Made by a program: the position numbers and the translations under genes
Shown: positions 23,882-31,792 of the stretch, in pieces
How the letters are laid out: each line of letters starts with the position of its first letter
Position numbering within the stretch: the stretch's first letter is position 1
Source of the DNA: Eubacteriales Family XIII. Incertae Sedis bacterium
GTDB lineage: Bacteria; Bacillota; Clostridia; Peptostreptococcales; Anaerovoracaceae
Reading direction: 5' to 3'
NCBI GenBank assembly: GCA_031276135.1
Contig: JAISNR010000175.1
Location: 1-36,224, forward strand
DNA length: 36,224 nt
Notes under the pieces: model-generated
Databases searched by the model: none
What the model was told of the DNA's origin: nothing
The model's input: the letters and a program-made list of their open reading frames with translations, nothing else

Positions 23882-25074
23882 GAAAGCGCACCTTCCTTTC
23901 GCCGATACATGCTTCGGAACACGACGTTCCCGTCAACCATGCAGGTTGCCACATAGGGCAATGAATCGATTTCCCTTACAATCAGCACATCCGCCTTTTT
24001 GCCCGGCTCGATGGAGCCGATTGTATGATCCAATTTGACGGCTTTTGCCGGGTTCAGGCTTACCATCGCAACCATTTCCGCCAAGGGAACGCGATGCCGG
24101 CGCACCATCTTGAAAACGCTCTGCAACAGGGCTGCGGGGTAATAGTCGCTGCATAAAATATCAATGGCGTTTTCCAGAATCGCTTCCGCTATGTTCAGAT
24201 TGCCCGAGTGCGACGCCCCAAGGAGCACGTTCGGGCTGCCGCCCACCGTAAACATGCCCATCCGCTTGGCCTCCTTCGCCGCCTCCGGCGTAATGGGGAA
24301 TTCGCTGATGGCAAAGCCCAAGTCATGAATCAAGTCCACTTTTTCGACGGAATCATCGTCGTGGGAAGCTATTACAATCCCCTTGTCTTGAGCCAGTTTT
24401 GCGAGCTCGCGGATGGCCTCAAGCGTCAAAACCTCTTTGTTCATATGACCCTCGATCAGATGTTGCAGCTGCGCTTCGGACATATTGTTATAGGCTCGGA
24501 CGGTCTTGCAATAGGTTTCGAGGCTCCGATATTGTCCCTGTCCCGGCGTATGATCCATAAAGGAAAGAAGGTCAACGACCCCGCTTTCCAGATAATTGCG
24601 CAATTCTTCCACCTTTCCGGCGTTGTCGATCTCAAAGCGCAGATGGAGCTTATTGCGTATCAAATGATCGGATGCCCTTGCTGCCGCAATATTCGCAATC
24701 ATTCTGCCGATGTTGTCCCCGTGCCTTATCGATTTTGCGGAGAACGCATCCGCCCCGATCAGAGAAAGGCTGTGGTAGATCGTCGTAATCCCGTGCACCA
24801 TCAGCATTCGCTGCGCCTCGTGAACACTGGTTTCAAAATCCATCAGGGCCGTGGGCCGCGGGGATGCGACGGTTTCTATATAGTCGGAATGAATGTCCAC
24901 AAATCCCGGCATGACATAGCCTCCGGCCGCGTCGAGCCGCCGGTCTTCGCTGCGGATTCCGAGGCGTCTTCCGCTTGGAAGCAGCTCCGCAATCCTGTCT
25001 TTCTCGATCACGACGGTACAGTTTTCCAAAACCTCGTTTTCCGTAACGATTCTGCCGTTTTCGATTACCGTCAT
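23878..25074 (-). CDS. phnM: Alpha-D-ribose 1-methylphosphonate 5-triphosphate diphosphatase
   Basis: PhnM (398 aa) is an amidohydrolase-fold enzyme that removes pyrophosphate from the ribosyl 5-triphosphate phosphonate, giving the 5-phosphate substrate of PhnJ. Metal-binding motifs are present: GFVDIHSDYIE near residue 58, the LLSFMDHTPGQGQ loop, IASHDDDSVE and LCSDYYPAALL. The length is normal (E. coli 378). It lies between phnK (37-bp gap) and phnL (4-bp overlap), an order different from the E. coli phnK-phnL-phnM. Confidence 0.96.
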   Translation of the reverse strand: MTVIENGRIVTENEVLENCTVVIEKDRIAELLPSGRRLGIRSEDRRLDAAGGYVMPGFVDIHSDYIETVASPRPTALMDFETSVHEAQRMLMVHGITTIYHSLSLIGADAFSAKSIRHGDNIGRMIANIAAARASDHLIRNKLHLRFEIDNAGKVEELRNYLESGVVDLLSFMDHTPGQGQYRSLETYCKTVRAYNNMSEAQLQHLIEGHMNKEVLTLEAIRELAKLAQDKGIVIASHDDDSVEKVDLIHDLGFAISEFPITPEAAKEAKRMGMFTVGGSPNVLLGASHSGNLNIAEAILENAIDILCSDYYPAALLQSVFKMVRRHRVPLAEMVAMVSLNPAKAVKLDHTIGSIEPGKKADVLIVREIDSLPYVATCMVDGNVVFRSMYRRKEGALS

Positions 25075-25111
25075 CTGCGTACTCCTCTCTTGCCGAACGG
25101 TTTCCCGGTTT

Positions 25112-25954
25112 TCACAGCAGGGAATAAACCAGCTGTTGCGTATAGGGATGCTGCGGATCCTCCAGAATCTGATCGGTCAGGCCCTCTTCGATGATTTGAC
25201 CGTTGCGCATGACAACCGTGCGGTCGGCCAGCATCCTGATGACAGACAGGTCGTGGGAAACAAGCAAGATGCTGTTTCGGTTTGCCCGCTGAATTTTTTG
25301 TATCAATTCCAGCACGTCGGCCTGAACCGACAAATCCAGCCCCGTCGTGATCTCGTCGAGCAGCAAAACAGGCGGCTCGTTTGCCAGCGCCTTGGCGATC
25401 TGCACCCTTTGCTGCATGCCTCCCGAAAAATTGCAGGGATTGTCTTTTCTTCTGGCCGGCGGGATGCTCACCCGCTCCAACAAATCGTTTCCCCGCGCCA
25501 CCATCGAATGCACGTCGCGGTTGCCTGCGGCGATCATTTTTTCGGCGATGTTGCTCTGCGCGGAAAAATGCATTTTCAAGCCCATAACCGGATTTTGGTA
25601 CACCATGCCCAAAAGCATGTTGCGCACCCATTTTTGCTGCCTGCGGGAATCGGCAAAAATGTTCCTTTCTCCATTTTTGTAAGCGTCAAGATAATATTCC
25701 CCGTCGGTGGGTTCGCTGTCAAAATACAGTGCCTGCATCAGGGTGGATTTGCCGCTGCCGCTTTCGCCGACGATCCCGACAACCTCGCCGCAATACACGC
25801 ACAGGGAAACATCCCGGCACGCATAAATTGTGCGGCATTTCGGACAGCAACCGCCCTTCAGGTTTTCGGGCTTGTCTTTGCAAAACGAGCACCCGTTTCC
25901 AAAGGTCTTGTTGAAGTTTTTGAGGGTTAAAACCGGCTTTTCCCACTGTGTCAT
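25112..25954 (-). CDS. phnK: C-P lyase ATP-binding protein PhnK with a cysteine-rich N-terminal insertion
   Basis: PhnK (280 aa) is the ATPase that docks onto PhnJ in the C-P lyase core. Walker A is GESGSGKST, signature NFSGGMQQRVQIAKAL and Walker B LLLDEITTGLD. Compared with E. coli PhnK (252 aa) it has an extra segment between the first beta strand and Walker A. This holds CSFC (22-25), CCPKC (36-40), C46 and CVYC (52-55): eight cysteines in 34 residues, suggesting a bound zinc or iron-sulfur cluster. The start overlaps the phnJ stop by four bases. The insertion matters because the partner PhnJ lacks its own cluster cysteines. Confidence 0.94.
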   Translation of the reverse strand: MTQWEKPVLTLKNFNKTFGNGCSFCKDKPENLKGGCCPKCRTIYACRDVSLCVYCGEVVGIVGESGSGKSTLMQALYFDSEPTDGEYYLDAYKNGERNIFADSRRQQKWVRNMLLGMVYQNPVMGLKMHFSAQSNIAEKMIAAGNRDVHSMVARGNDLLERVSIPPARRKDNPCNFSGGMQQRVQIAKALANEPPVLLLDEITTGLDLSVQADVLELIQKIQRANRNSILLVSHDLSVIRMLADRTVVMRNGQIIEEGLTDQILEDPQHPYTQQLVYSLL

Positions 25955-26805
25955 TCGGTTTGCATCTCCGTTTCCCGATTCAGATGTTCCAGCAAATAGC
26001 TTGAATCGTTGATCTGGTAATAGATCTCTCCGGTCGTTTCATCCGTCAGCTCGTCCAGATACACATCCGACAGGCCGGTCAAGCGGCACTTTTCCCCCGC
26101 AAAGCGTTCCCGCCGAAACGGGTAATCGTCGAACGCGAGCGAAACCACCTGCGTGTACGGAGGAACCGCGTAGATTTTCTTTTCCCGGCCCGCGCCGAAC
26201 AGCAACAGCGCGGGGCTGTTGTCGAGCTTGGGATTGTCGAACCGCGGAATCGGACTCGGCGCCATCACATACCGGCCGTCCACGCACACCGGATGGTCCG
26301 CGCCGGTCGCGGTCTGCCCGTAACGCATAATGTCCTCGAACATTTTCAGCCAAGCACCACTGTAATCCCCTTCGCCGTGCAGTTTTTTCGTTTTGTATTC
26401 GCTGGGTTCCACATTGCGCAGCGGTTCCGGAAGCGGCACCTGCAGGATCAAAATCTGTCCTTCCTTTAAGGGCGTTTCGGGAATGCGGTGCCGCGTCTGG
26501 ATCAGCGTGGCCTCCTGTGTGCGGATGGTGGAGCGCACATTTGTCGTTTCTTGAATCAGGTTGCGCAGACTCACCGCGTTGACGGATTCGTCCGAGCCCT
26601 GATCGATGACCTTGACAATATCGTCCTCGCCGATCAACGACAGGGTGATCTGCAAACCGCCTGTGCCCCATCCCCTGGCGATCGGCAGCTCGCGCGACGC
26701 AAAGGGAACCTGATATCCCGGAATTGCCACGGCTTTCAGCACGGCTCTGCGTATTTCCTTCTTCGAGCTTTCGTCCAAAAAGGCAAAATGCTTCTCTTTA
26801 AACAC
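25951..26805 (-). CDS. phnJ: PhnJ-family C-P lyase lacking the radical-SAM cysteines
   Basis: PhnJ cleaves the C-P bond of ribosyl 1-methylphosphonate 5-phosphate by radical-SAM chemistry. This copy is full length (284 aa; E. coli 281) and closely matches the family: KAVAIPGYQVPF with Gly30 at the place of E. coli Gly32, YGWGTGG-like GWGTGGLQIT, TLIQTRHRIPETPL, APSPIPRFDNPKLD and FGAGREKKIYAVPPYT. The C-terminal CX2CX21C motif is broken: an ungapped alignment gives C240, T243, I265 and L271 at E. coli C241, C244, C266 and C272. The spacing is intact and the codons read cleanly, so this is substitution, not a frameshift. It overlaps phnI by 8 bp and phnK by 4. Activity and cofactor are therefore uncertain. 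Confidence 0.93.
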   Translation of the reverse strand: MFKEKHFAFLDESSKKEIRRAVLKAVAIPGYQVPFASRELPIARGWGTGGLQITLSLIGEDDIVKVIDQGSDESVNAVSLRNLIQETTNVRSTIRTQEATLIQTRHRIPETPLKEGQILILQVPLPEPLRNVEPSEYKTKKLHGEGDYSGAWLKMFEDIMRYGQTATGADHPVCVDGRYVMAPSPIPRFDNPKLDNSPALLLFGAGREKKIYAVPPYTQVVSLAFDDYPFRRERFAGEKCRLTGLSDVYLDELTDETTGEIYYQINDSSYLLEHLNRETEMQTE

Positions 26806-27919
26806 GGCTTTGTTCCTTTCGGATATTGCGTATGCGATCCAGTTTTGACCGGAAGGTCACGTAATGCGGCAGCTTGAGATGGGAAACGAATCCCGTCGAT
26901 TCAACCGCGTCTACATGCAACAGAACAAATTCTTCGTCGGACGTGGGATCGCCGGGGCCGGGATTCTCCATCGAATGCTCCAGAACGCCCATTGCGATGG
27001 CTTTCGTTTCATTCCGGCCGAAGCACAGCCCGTACCCAAGGCCGATGCCGAGCACGTTTTCCGCCTCTTCCCCCCGGCAATGCGCCTCCATGAAAATTTC
27101 CGCCTCCGTCGCTTCGATTTCTCCGATATAGTATTCCTCCTGCGCGCCGGAAAGATCCGAAAGGATATGCAACGGAAGAGATCCGACGCGCAGCTCCCCG
27201 ATGTTGGGATGATGGCTGATCCCGAAGCCGCGGATTTTGGCATAGCCCAAAGCGGTGACCGCGCCCGTCATGCCTCTGGTCAAAATCTGAAGGCGGCTGC
27301 TGCGCGCCGAAGGAAAAACCAAGGGTTCGGTGGTGATATCATGCGGCGGTTCATCGGACAAATCGGGATTCGAAACGAGATTTTGGGAACGAAGGAAGTC
27401 CACGAGCTTCGGCAGCCGACCCCTGTTGCCGCTCTGCTCCGCGCTTGTCCGCTCGCTCGCCTCCCGGATATTCGCCTCGTATTGCCGCGCAAAGTCTTGT
27501 GCGTCCGCAGGGCTTTGCGCGCACAGCGCATAATCGAGCAGGCGATGCCGGTAATCCGGGGAATCGCCCAGTATCTGCCCGCCCGGTATATCTTTAAAGG
27601 CGGCGGATATTCTTCTTTCGACGCGCATGTGGGCCGTGTCGGTGACGGTTGTAAAATACAGCCGCGGCAGTGTCGAGCGGTGCGCCCGCAACAAAAAGAC
27701 CGCCTCGGCCGGATCCCCCTGTGCCTGCTTGATTGCCAGCGCGGCCAGCTCGGGGCTGTACAGGCTGCTTTCCGACATTACTGAATCAACCATTTTTTTT
27801 AGATTTTCCCTGATATCCTCTACGCTGATTGCGCGTCCGGCGCGGCAGTTGTTGTATTCCGCCAGAAGGTTGGCTTCTTTGATCGCCTCCGCACCGCCTT
27901 GAACCGCCACATATCCCAT
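26798..27919 (-). CDS. phnI: C-P lyase core subunit PhnI
   Basis: PhnI (373 aa) is the nucleosidase-like subunit that, with PhnG, PhnH and PhnL, joins a phosphonate to ribose triphosphate from ATP. Recognisable blocks are ERRISAAFKDIPGGQILG, the FPSARSSRLQ segment and the C-terminal EEFVLLHVDAVESTGFVSHL. The two histidines in SHLKLPHYV match E. coli His328 and His333, which bind zinc near the PhnJ cysteines, so that site is kept. The start at 27919 (MGYVAVQGG) shares TGATG with the phnH stop; the ORF track extends 50 codons into phnH in another frame and is not supported. Confidence 0.96.
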   Translation of the reverse strand: MGYVAVQGGAEAIKEANLLAEYNNCRAGRAISVEDIRENLKKMVDSVMSESSLYSPELAALAIKQAQGDPAEAVFLLRAHRSTLPRLYFTTVTDTAHMRVERRISAAFKDIPGGQILGDSPDYRHRLLDYALCAQSPADAQDFARQYEANIREASERTSAEQSGNRGRLPKLVDFLRSQNLVSNPDLSDEPPHDITTEPLVFPSARSSRLQILTRGMTGAVTALGYAKIRGFGISHHPNIGELRVGSLPLHILSDLSGAQEEYYIGEIEATEAEIFMEAHCRGEEAENVLGIGLGYGLCFGRNETKAIAMGVLEHSMENPGPGDPTSDEEFVLLHVDAVESTGFVSHLKLPHYVTFRSKLDRIRNIRKEQSRV

Positions 27920-28521
27920 CAGACTCCCTCCTTTCCCGGTTGTCGATCCAGCTTCGCGGTTCTGGGCAGGGAGAGAAGATTGCCTTCGCCGTCCACAAAT
28001 ATGCAGTCGATTCCGAGCGGAAATTCCGTATTTTTCTCTCTGCGGCTTTTCTCCCAGTTCCAAGAGCATTGAACGGCGATCCGGATTGCCGCATCAATCC
28101 CGGGGCCCCGGCAGAGATACGCGCTTCCCCGCAAAACCGACCGGCATTCAATCAATACGGTTGCCGAACAATGCGGATCGTAGATTGTTCCGGTTTTTGC
28201 CGCTTCCACGTGCCGCGCCGCGTTTTCCGCCGCGTCCGCCGGGATCACGATAAAATCCGCCGCTTCGGGCTTTTCCGGGTATGCGGAGGTCCGGAGCCTT
28301 ATTTCCCGAACCGTATTCTCATCCGCGTCGCCGCAGAAGAAGCCCGTGGTCGTGTCCAGAAGGGTTTGGAGGATTTCCATCGTGGCGGGGAAAAGCCGGT
28401 TGTCGGGATACTCCGAAATGCATTCCTTCGGAATCCGGACGGGCCTGCCGACATAGGCCATGGATTGCAAAACCTTCCTGAATATTTTTTGTGTCCTGTA
28501 AGCACGCGTCTTGTTGTCCAT
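27919..28521 (-). CDS. phnH: C-P lyase core subunit PhnH
   Basis: PhnH (200 aa) is a structural subunit of the PhnGHIJ core, needed for ribosyl phosphonate formation. Family features include the opening TQKIFRKVLQSMAYVGRPV, the LLDTTTGFFCGD segment and the RGPGIDAAIRI motif, with a conserved WNWEKSRREKNTEFPLGIDC region before the end. Its start is 7 bp after the phnG stop and its stop overlaps the phnI start. Length is typical (E. coli 194 aa). Confidence 0.94.
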   Translation of the reverse strand: MDNKTRAYRTQKIFRKVLQSMAYVGRPVRIPKECISEYPDNRLFPATMEILQTLLDTTTGFFCGDADENTVREIRLRTSAYPEKPEAADFIVIPADAAENAARHVEAAKTGTIYDPHCSATVLIECRSVLRGSAYLCRGPGIDAAIRIAVQCSWNWEKSRREKNTEFPLGIDCIFVDGEGNLLSLPRTAKLDRQPGKEGV

Positions 28522-28528
28522 TTTTTTC

Positions 28529-28954
28529 TTACTCTTTCATCGTCCGAAAATCGACCTTGGTTTTTTCGCGGATCGCGAGCCACATTTTGTCTTGGGTGTT
28601 TTCCCTTTCGAGAATCCTTGCCCAATACGCGTCCCAGCGATTGGTTTCGGGCAATTCGGCGCGGCAAGCGGCATCGACGACGGCCAAGGCTTCGCAAAGC
28701 GCAGGGCGGCTGCCCGTTACGACGCCCAAGCCTATATGCCCGCCGATTCTCGCTTTCGCCTCGGTGATCAGAACCTCACCCAGACAAAACAGGGTCTGCC
28801 CGGCCGTTTCTCTTACCTTGATCATCGCGAGGCCCTCCTGCGGACGGCTGATCCATTCAATCGGATATTTCTCGGTTATTTCATTTGCCATCTGCAACGC
28901 TTCCCCGTTTCCGCAACGGATCAACAGTCGCGTGCGCTCTTTGCAGTCATGCAT
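28529..28954 (-). CDS. phnG: C-P lyase core subunit PhnG
   Basis: PhnG (141 aa) is the small subunit of the PhnGHIJ core and the first gene of the operon. The region TLFCLGEVLITEAKARIGGHIGLGVVTG and the following ALAVVDAACRAEL match PhnG proteins. The start MHDCKERTR is preceded by AGGAGG at a good distance; the ORF track start 11 codons earlier lies in the leader. The gene diverges from the GntR regulator gene. Confidence 0.93.
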   Translation of the reverse strand: MHDCKERTRLLIRCGNGEALQMANEITEKYPIEWISRPQEGLAMIKVRETAGQTLFCLGEVLITEAKARIGGHIGLGVVTGSRPALCEALAVVDAACRAELPETNRWDAYWARILERENTQDKMWLAIREKTKVDFRTMKE

Positions 28955-28980
28955 GATTTCGCCTCCTGTGTTTCGTATCC

Positions 28981-29015
28981 AATACAAAGATATCTTGTTG
29001 CCAAGTTGTTGTATT
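28981..29015. promoter_or_regulatory. Candidate operator between phnG and the GntR regulator
   Basis: The 247-bp divergent intergenic region (28955-29201) holds AATACAA at 28981-28987 and its inverted partner TTGTATT at 29009-29015. Inside them is the palindrome AAGATATCTT (28987-28996). The elements sit 27-61 bp upstream of the phnG ATG, where a GntR/HutC dimer could control the operon. A phnG promoter is not obvious: on the minus strand TTGAAT and AGATAT are 17 bases apart but weak. No clear Pho box was seen. Confidence 0.35.
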
Positions 29016-29087
29016 CAAATCCATGTAAATTTAAAATGAAGTTTTCGAAAAAAGGGAAGGGATCCTGTTTTCCGGCTTGGACGCATA

Positions 29088-29116
29088 TTGACAGACTTCA
29101 AATTGTTGGGCATAAT
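29088..29116 (+). promoter_or_regulatory. Promoter of the GntR regulator
   Basis: A perfect TTGACA -35 (29088-29093) and CATAAT -10 (29111-29116) are separated by exactly 17 bases, about 85 nt before the regulator ATG. The strength of this match suggests constitutive or autorepressed expression of the regulator. Confidence 0.75.
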
Positions 29117-29201
29117 AAAATTGCGGAACCGCGCATGGCAAGGGTGGCCGGGCAACAAGCCCGCGGCCGAAAAACGCCGTCGATTTTTGAAAGGAGATCC
29201 C

Positions 29202-29924
29202 ATGCCTAAGGATCATCGAAGGGAAATAGAGATTCGGGAAGAATTGGTATTTCAAATTCAAAATAACCGGTTCAACGACAATGAAAAGCTTCCCAGCGAA
29301 TACGAACTCGCGGAAAAATACAAGGTGACGCGAATGACAATTCGCAACGTGTACATTACGCTGCGGGAAATGGGTTTGATCTGTTCCAGGCAGGGAGTGG
29401 GGCATTTCGTTCAGAAAAAAAATGTAAACATAGCGCTTACTTCCAAAGAAGGGCTCGGCTTTAGCGAAAAAATGCGCTTGCGGGATATCCCTTGCACCAC
29501 GGTGAATCTTTTTTGCAGACGAATTCCCTATGCAAAATCCATCTACGACAGACTGAACGCTTCCGGAGACGAAGAGGTTTTTTGCATCGGGCGTCTGCGG
29601 GTTCTTTGCGGCAACCCGGCCGTGATTCATTTTTCCTATCTGTCAAAATCAAAATTTCCGACGATCGACAGGGACGGACCGGCCATCCTCTCGATCTTTG
29701 ACTATTACCGAAAACTGGGGCATCGGAATTTTTCGATGTTCCTCCGAATGTTGACAGCCGCTTTCCCCACGAGGGAAGAACAGGGATGGCTTCAATGCGG
29801 CTCTCTGGTGCCGCTTTTGGTCTCGGATGTCGACGATTTTGACGCGGACAGTTCCGAACTGCTGGAAACGAGCAGAATCGTCGCCCGCAGCGATATTTGC
29901 AGCATCGATTGCAGTGGGAGATGA
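29202..29924 (+). CDS. GntR/HutC-family transcriptional regulator (PhnF-like)
   Basis: The 240-aa protein has an N-terminal winged helix-turn-helix of the GntR type (KLPSEYELAEKYKVTRMTIRN, then REMGLICSRQGVGHFV) and a C-terminal ligand-binding UTRA-like domain. It is divergent from phnG, so it is the likely local regulator of the phosphonate locus, as PhnF is in other bacteria. Its ligand might be a phosphonate or phosphate. The start at 29202 follows AAAGGAGATCCC; the track adds 38 codons upstream. The UTRA half is divergent, so the effector cannot be predicted. Confidence 0.88.
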   Translation: MPKDHRREIEIREELVFQIQNNRFNDNEKLPSEYELAEKYKVTRMTIRNVYITLREMGLICSRQGVGHFVQKKNVNIALTSKEGLGFSEKMRLRDIPCTTVNLFCRRIPYAKSIYDRLNASGDEEVFCIGRLRVLCGNPAVIHFSYLSKSKFPTIDRDGPAILSIFDYYRKLGHRNFSMFLRMLTAAFPTREEQGWLQCGSLVPLLVSDVDDFDADSSELLETSRIVARSDICSIDCSGR

Positions 29925-30043
29925 CAATGCCGGGGGAATCCGTTGTCAGATTAAGTGCGGTAGGATGTCCCGCCGTTCTCAAATGAAAAGGCGCCCGGTC
30001 TTTAAGCCGGCCGGCGGCGCAATAGCTTTGGAAGCGCAAACGG

Positions 30044-30072
30044 TTGTTTTTTCGCAAAAACCTTGATATAAT
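30044..30072 (+). promoter_or_regulatory. Promoter of the stalk-domain gene
   Basis: TTGTTT (30044-30049), a 17-base spacer and a perfect TATAAT (30067-30072). The leader before the ATG at 30203 is about 120 nt and contains the 14-bp palindrome CCGGGCCGGCCCGG. I see no other feature in 29925-30202. Confidence 0.65.
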
Positions 30073-30202
30073 GATGGTGCACCGACGCGTTGCCCTGCGC
30101 GCCGGGCCGGCCCGGAGAGCGCGGGTTTTGACGAAGCCGGGCGTGCATCGTTTTTTTCACATCGTTCGAATTTGAAAAACAGAAAGGAAGAGAACAGAGA
30201 AA

Positions 30203-31660
30203 ATGAAAAGAAAGGCAATCGCACTGCTCATCGCGGCCGGTATGCTCCTTTGGACCGCCGCGCCCTCGTTCGCGGCCGCCGAAAGGAAGGATATCTCCGC
30301 GAGCTACAGCGGCATCACGCTCTACATCGATCTGGCGCCCGTCGAGCTTCTGGACGCAAAGGACAATCCCGTGGAACCCTTCATCGCGGACGGAACCACC
30401 TATCTGCCGATCCGGGCCATCTCCGAGGCGTTCGGCATGGAGGTATCTTGGGATGCCGGCACGAAGTCCATACGCATAAGCGAACCGTCCGAAGCCGCAG
30501 ACGCGGCGGAAGCGACGCCCGCCGCGGACGAACCCGAAGGCAAGGCGGCGGAAGCGGAGAAGCCCGAAACCGCAGCGACGGAGGACAAGGCCGCCGCGGA
30601 ATCGGCGGAAGAAGCCGCGACCGAGGCGCCCGCCGCCGAAGCGACGGAAGAAGCCGCGGCCGAGGCGCCCGCAGACGACGCGGCCGACACCGCCGCGAGC
30701 GAACCCTTCATCGGCACAAAGACGCTTTCCGCCATCTACGACGACATCTCGATCTATGTCAACGACGATGAAATTTCTCCGAAGGACGCTTCCGGCAACG
30801 CGGTTGCGCCTTTCATCGCGGGCGGCACCACCTATCTGCCCGTCCGGGCGGTCGCGGAAGCTCTGGGCCTCTCGGTGTCGTGGGACGGCGCCACGAAGTC
30901 CGTCTATCTGGGCGAGCAGCCCGGGGATGCGGCGGACAGCGCGAGCGACGTCGCCGAGGACGCCGCCGACAACACCGCCTACGCCAAGTACGAAGCGGCT
31001 GCGAAAGCGCTCGAAGCGGCCGGCTCCTACGCGTCCGATCTCAACGGCAACGTGAGCATGACAACAGGCGCCGAAAAGATGGAAACGAAGATGAGCGGCG
31101 AGATAAAAGTGGTCAACCACAGCGACACCGATATCGAACTCGCGGCCAAAACGACCGCCGTCGTTTCGGGCATCAAGAGCGAGGTAAACACGTATTACAG
31201 GAATGGATTCCTTTATATGGAAGTTGCCGGCGAGAAACTCAAGCTGGAAATGCCCATTGAGCAGGCCCTTAAACAAGCCCGGCAGGACCCCGGCTTGCAG
31301 TTCGCCGCGAGCGCGGTCAAGGCACAGTCCGTGGACGGCAATACGATCAAGCTGACATTCGACGGGAGCAAGCTCGCGGATACGGCCAACGCGGTGCTCG
31401 ACGGAGTCGACGCGCTTGGAGCTGCGGGTGCTTCTTACGACAAGATGAGCGACGTCGAATGCACGGTGACCTTGGACGACAAGGGCGCGCTGAAGAGCAT
31501 ACGCACGCTGTTCTCGACGGATTTGACGGTGGGAGACACAAAGGTGTCCGCCGCCTACGATCTCACGACCGACTACACGCAGATCGGCGGCGTGAGCATC
31601 ACGGCGCCCGCGGATCTCGCGAGCTACAAGGATCTCGCTTCGGAAACGACGACGAAGTAG
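30203..31660 (+). CDS. Secreted protein with two copper-amine-oxidase-N (stalk) domains and a lipoprotein-like C-terminal domain
   Basis: The 485-aa exported protein has a signal peptide ending near PSFAAA (about residue 27). Two copies of the copper amine oxidase N-terminal fold follow, at about 30-95 and 172-235. Each contains the signature PFI(A/G)xGTTYLP(I/V)RA(I/V)xEA and a following VSWD. An Ala/Glu-rich linker of about 70 residues joins them. A C-terminal region from about 260 (NVSMTTGAEKMETKMSGEIKV to YTQIGGVSITAPADL) resembles beta-sheet lipoprotein-type sensor or carrier domains. In Bacillota these stalk domains occur on cell-surface proteins and have no enzymatic role of their own. 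GGAAGAG precedes the ATG. The precise function is unknown. Confidence 0.82.
   Translation: MKRKAIALLIAAGMLLWTAAPSFAAAERKDISASYSGITLYIDLAPVELLDAKDNPVEPFIADGTTYLPIRAISEAFGMEVSWDAGTKSIRISEPSEAADAAEATPAADEPEGKAAEAEKPETAATEDKAAAESAEEAATEAPAAEATEEAAAEAPADDAADTAASEPFIGTKTLSAIYDDISIYVNDDEISPKDASGNAVAPFIAGGTTYLPVRAVAEALGLSVSWDGATKSVYLGEQPGDAADSASDVAEDAADNTAYAKYEAAAKALEAAGSYASDLNGNVSMTTGAEKMETKMSGEIKVVNHSDTDIELAAKTTAVVSGIKSEVNTYYRNGFLYMEVAGEKLKLEMPIEQALKQARQDPGLQFAASAVKAQSVDGNTIKLTFDGSKLADTANAVLDGVDALGAAGASYDKMSDVECTVTLDDKGALKSIRTLFSTDLTVGDTKVSAAYDLTTDYTQIGGVSITAPADLASYKDLASETTTK
30607..30672 (+). repeat. Tandem 39-bp repeat in the stalk-protein linker
   Basis: A 27-base block starting GGAAGAAGCCGCG is repeated at 30607 and 30646 with one base difference, giving 13-codon units rich in Ala and Glu. 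It is a simple in-frame expansion that lengthens the flexible linker and may vary between strains. Confidence 0.6.
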
Positions 31661-31670
31661 TACGGCACGC

Positions 31671-31712
31671 GGCGCGAAGCAAATCGCCGGTTTTCGCGAT
31701 TTGCTTCGCGCC
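31671..31712. terminator. Perfect 17-bp hairpin between convergent genes
   Basis: GGCGCGAAGCAAATCGC and its exact reverse complement enclose an 8-base loop, 11 bases after the stalk-protein stop and about 80 bases after the minus-strand fusion-protein stop. It is placed as a bidirectional terminator but lacks a U-tract on either strand. Nothing else is recognised between it and 31792. Confidence 0.55.
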
Positions 31713-31792
31713 GCCTTGCGCTATTCCGTTACCCGTTCGCACGCTCTCCCTCACATACGTTCGGGACAGGCGGCACAAGCACCCTTTCCGCG

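Noticed and set aside
25951-26110. A frameshift or sequencing error as the reason for missing PhnJ cysteines
   Set aside because: The frame is open to a normal C terminus, spacing to the E. coli motif is exact, flanking motifs (YLDEL, NDxxY) remain, and four substitutions would be needed from one error. I read it as real.
26798-28069. The longer phnI start at 28069
   Set aside because: The extra 50 codons run through phnH in another frame. The family N terminus MGYVAVQGG begins at 27919 with a ribosome site before it.
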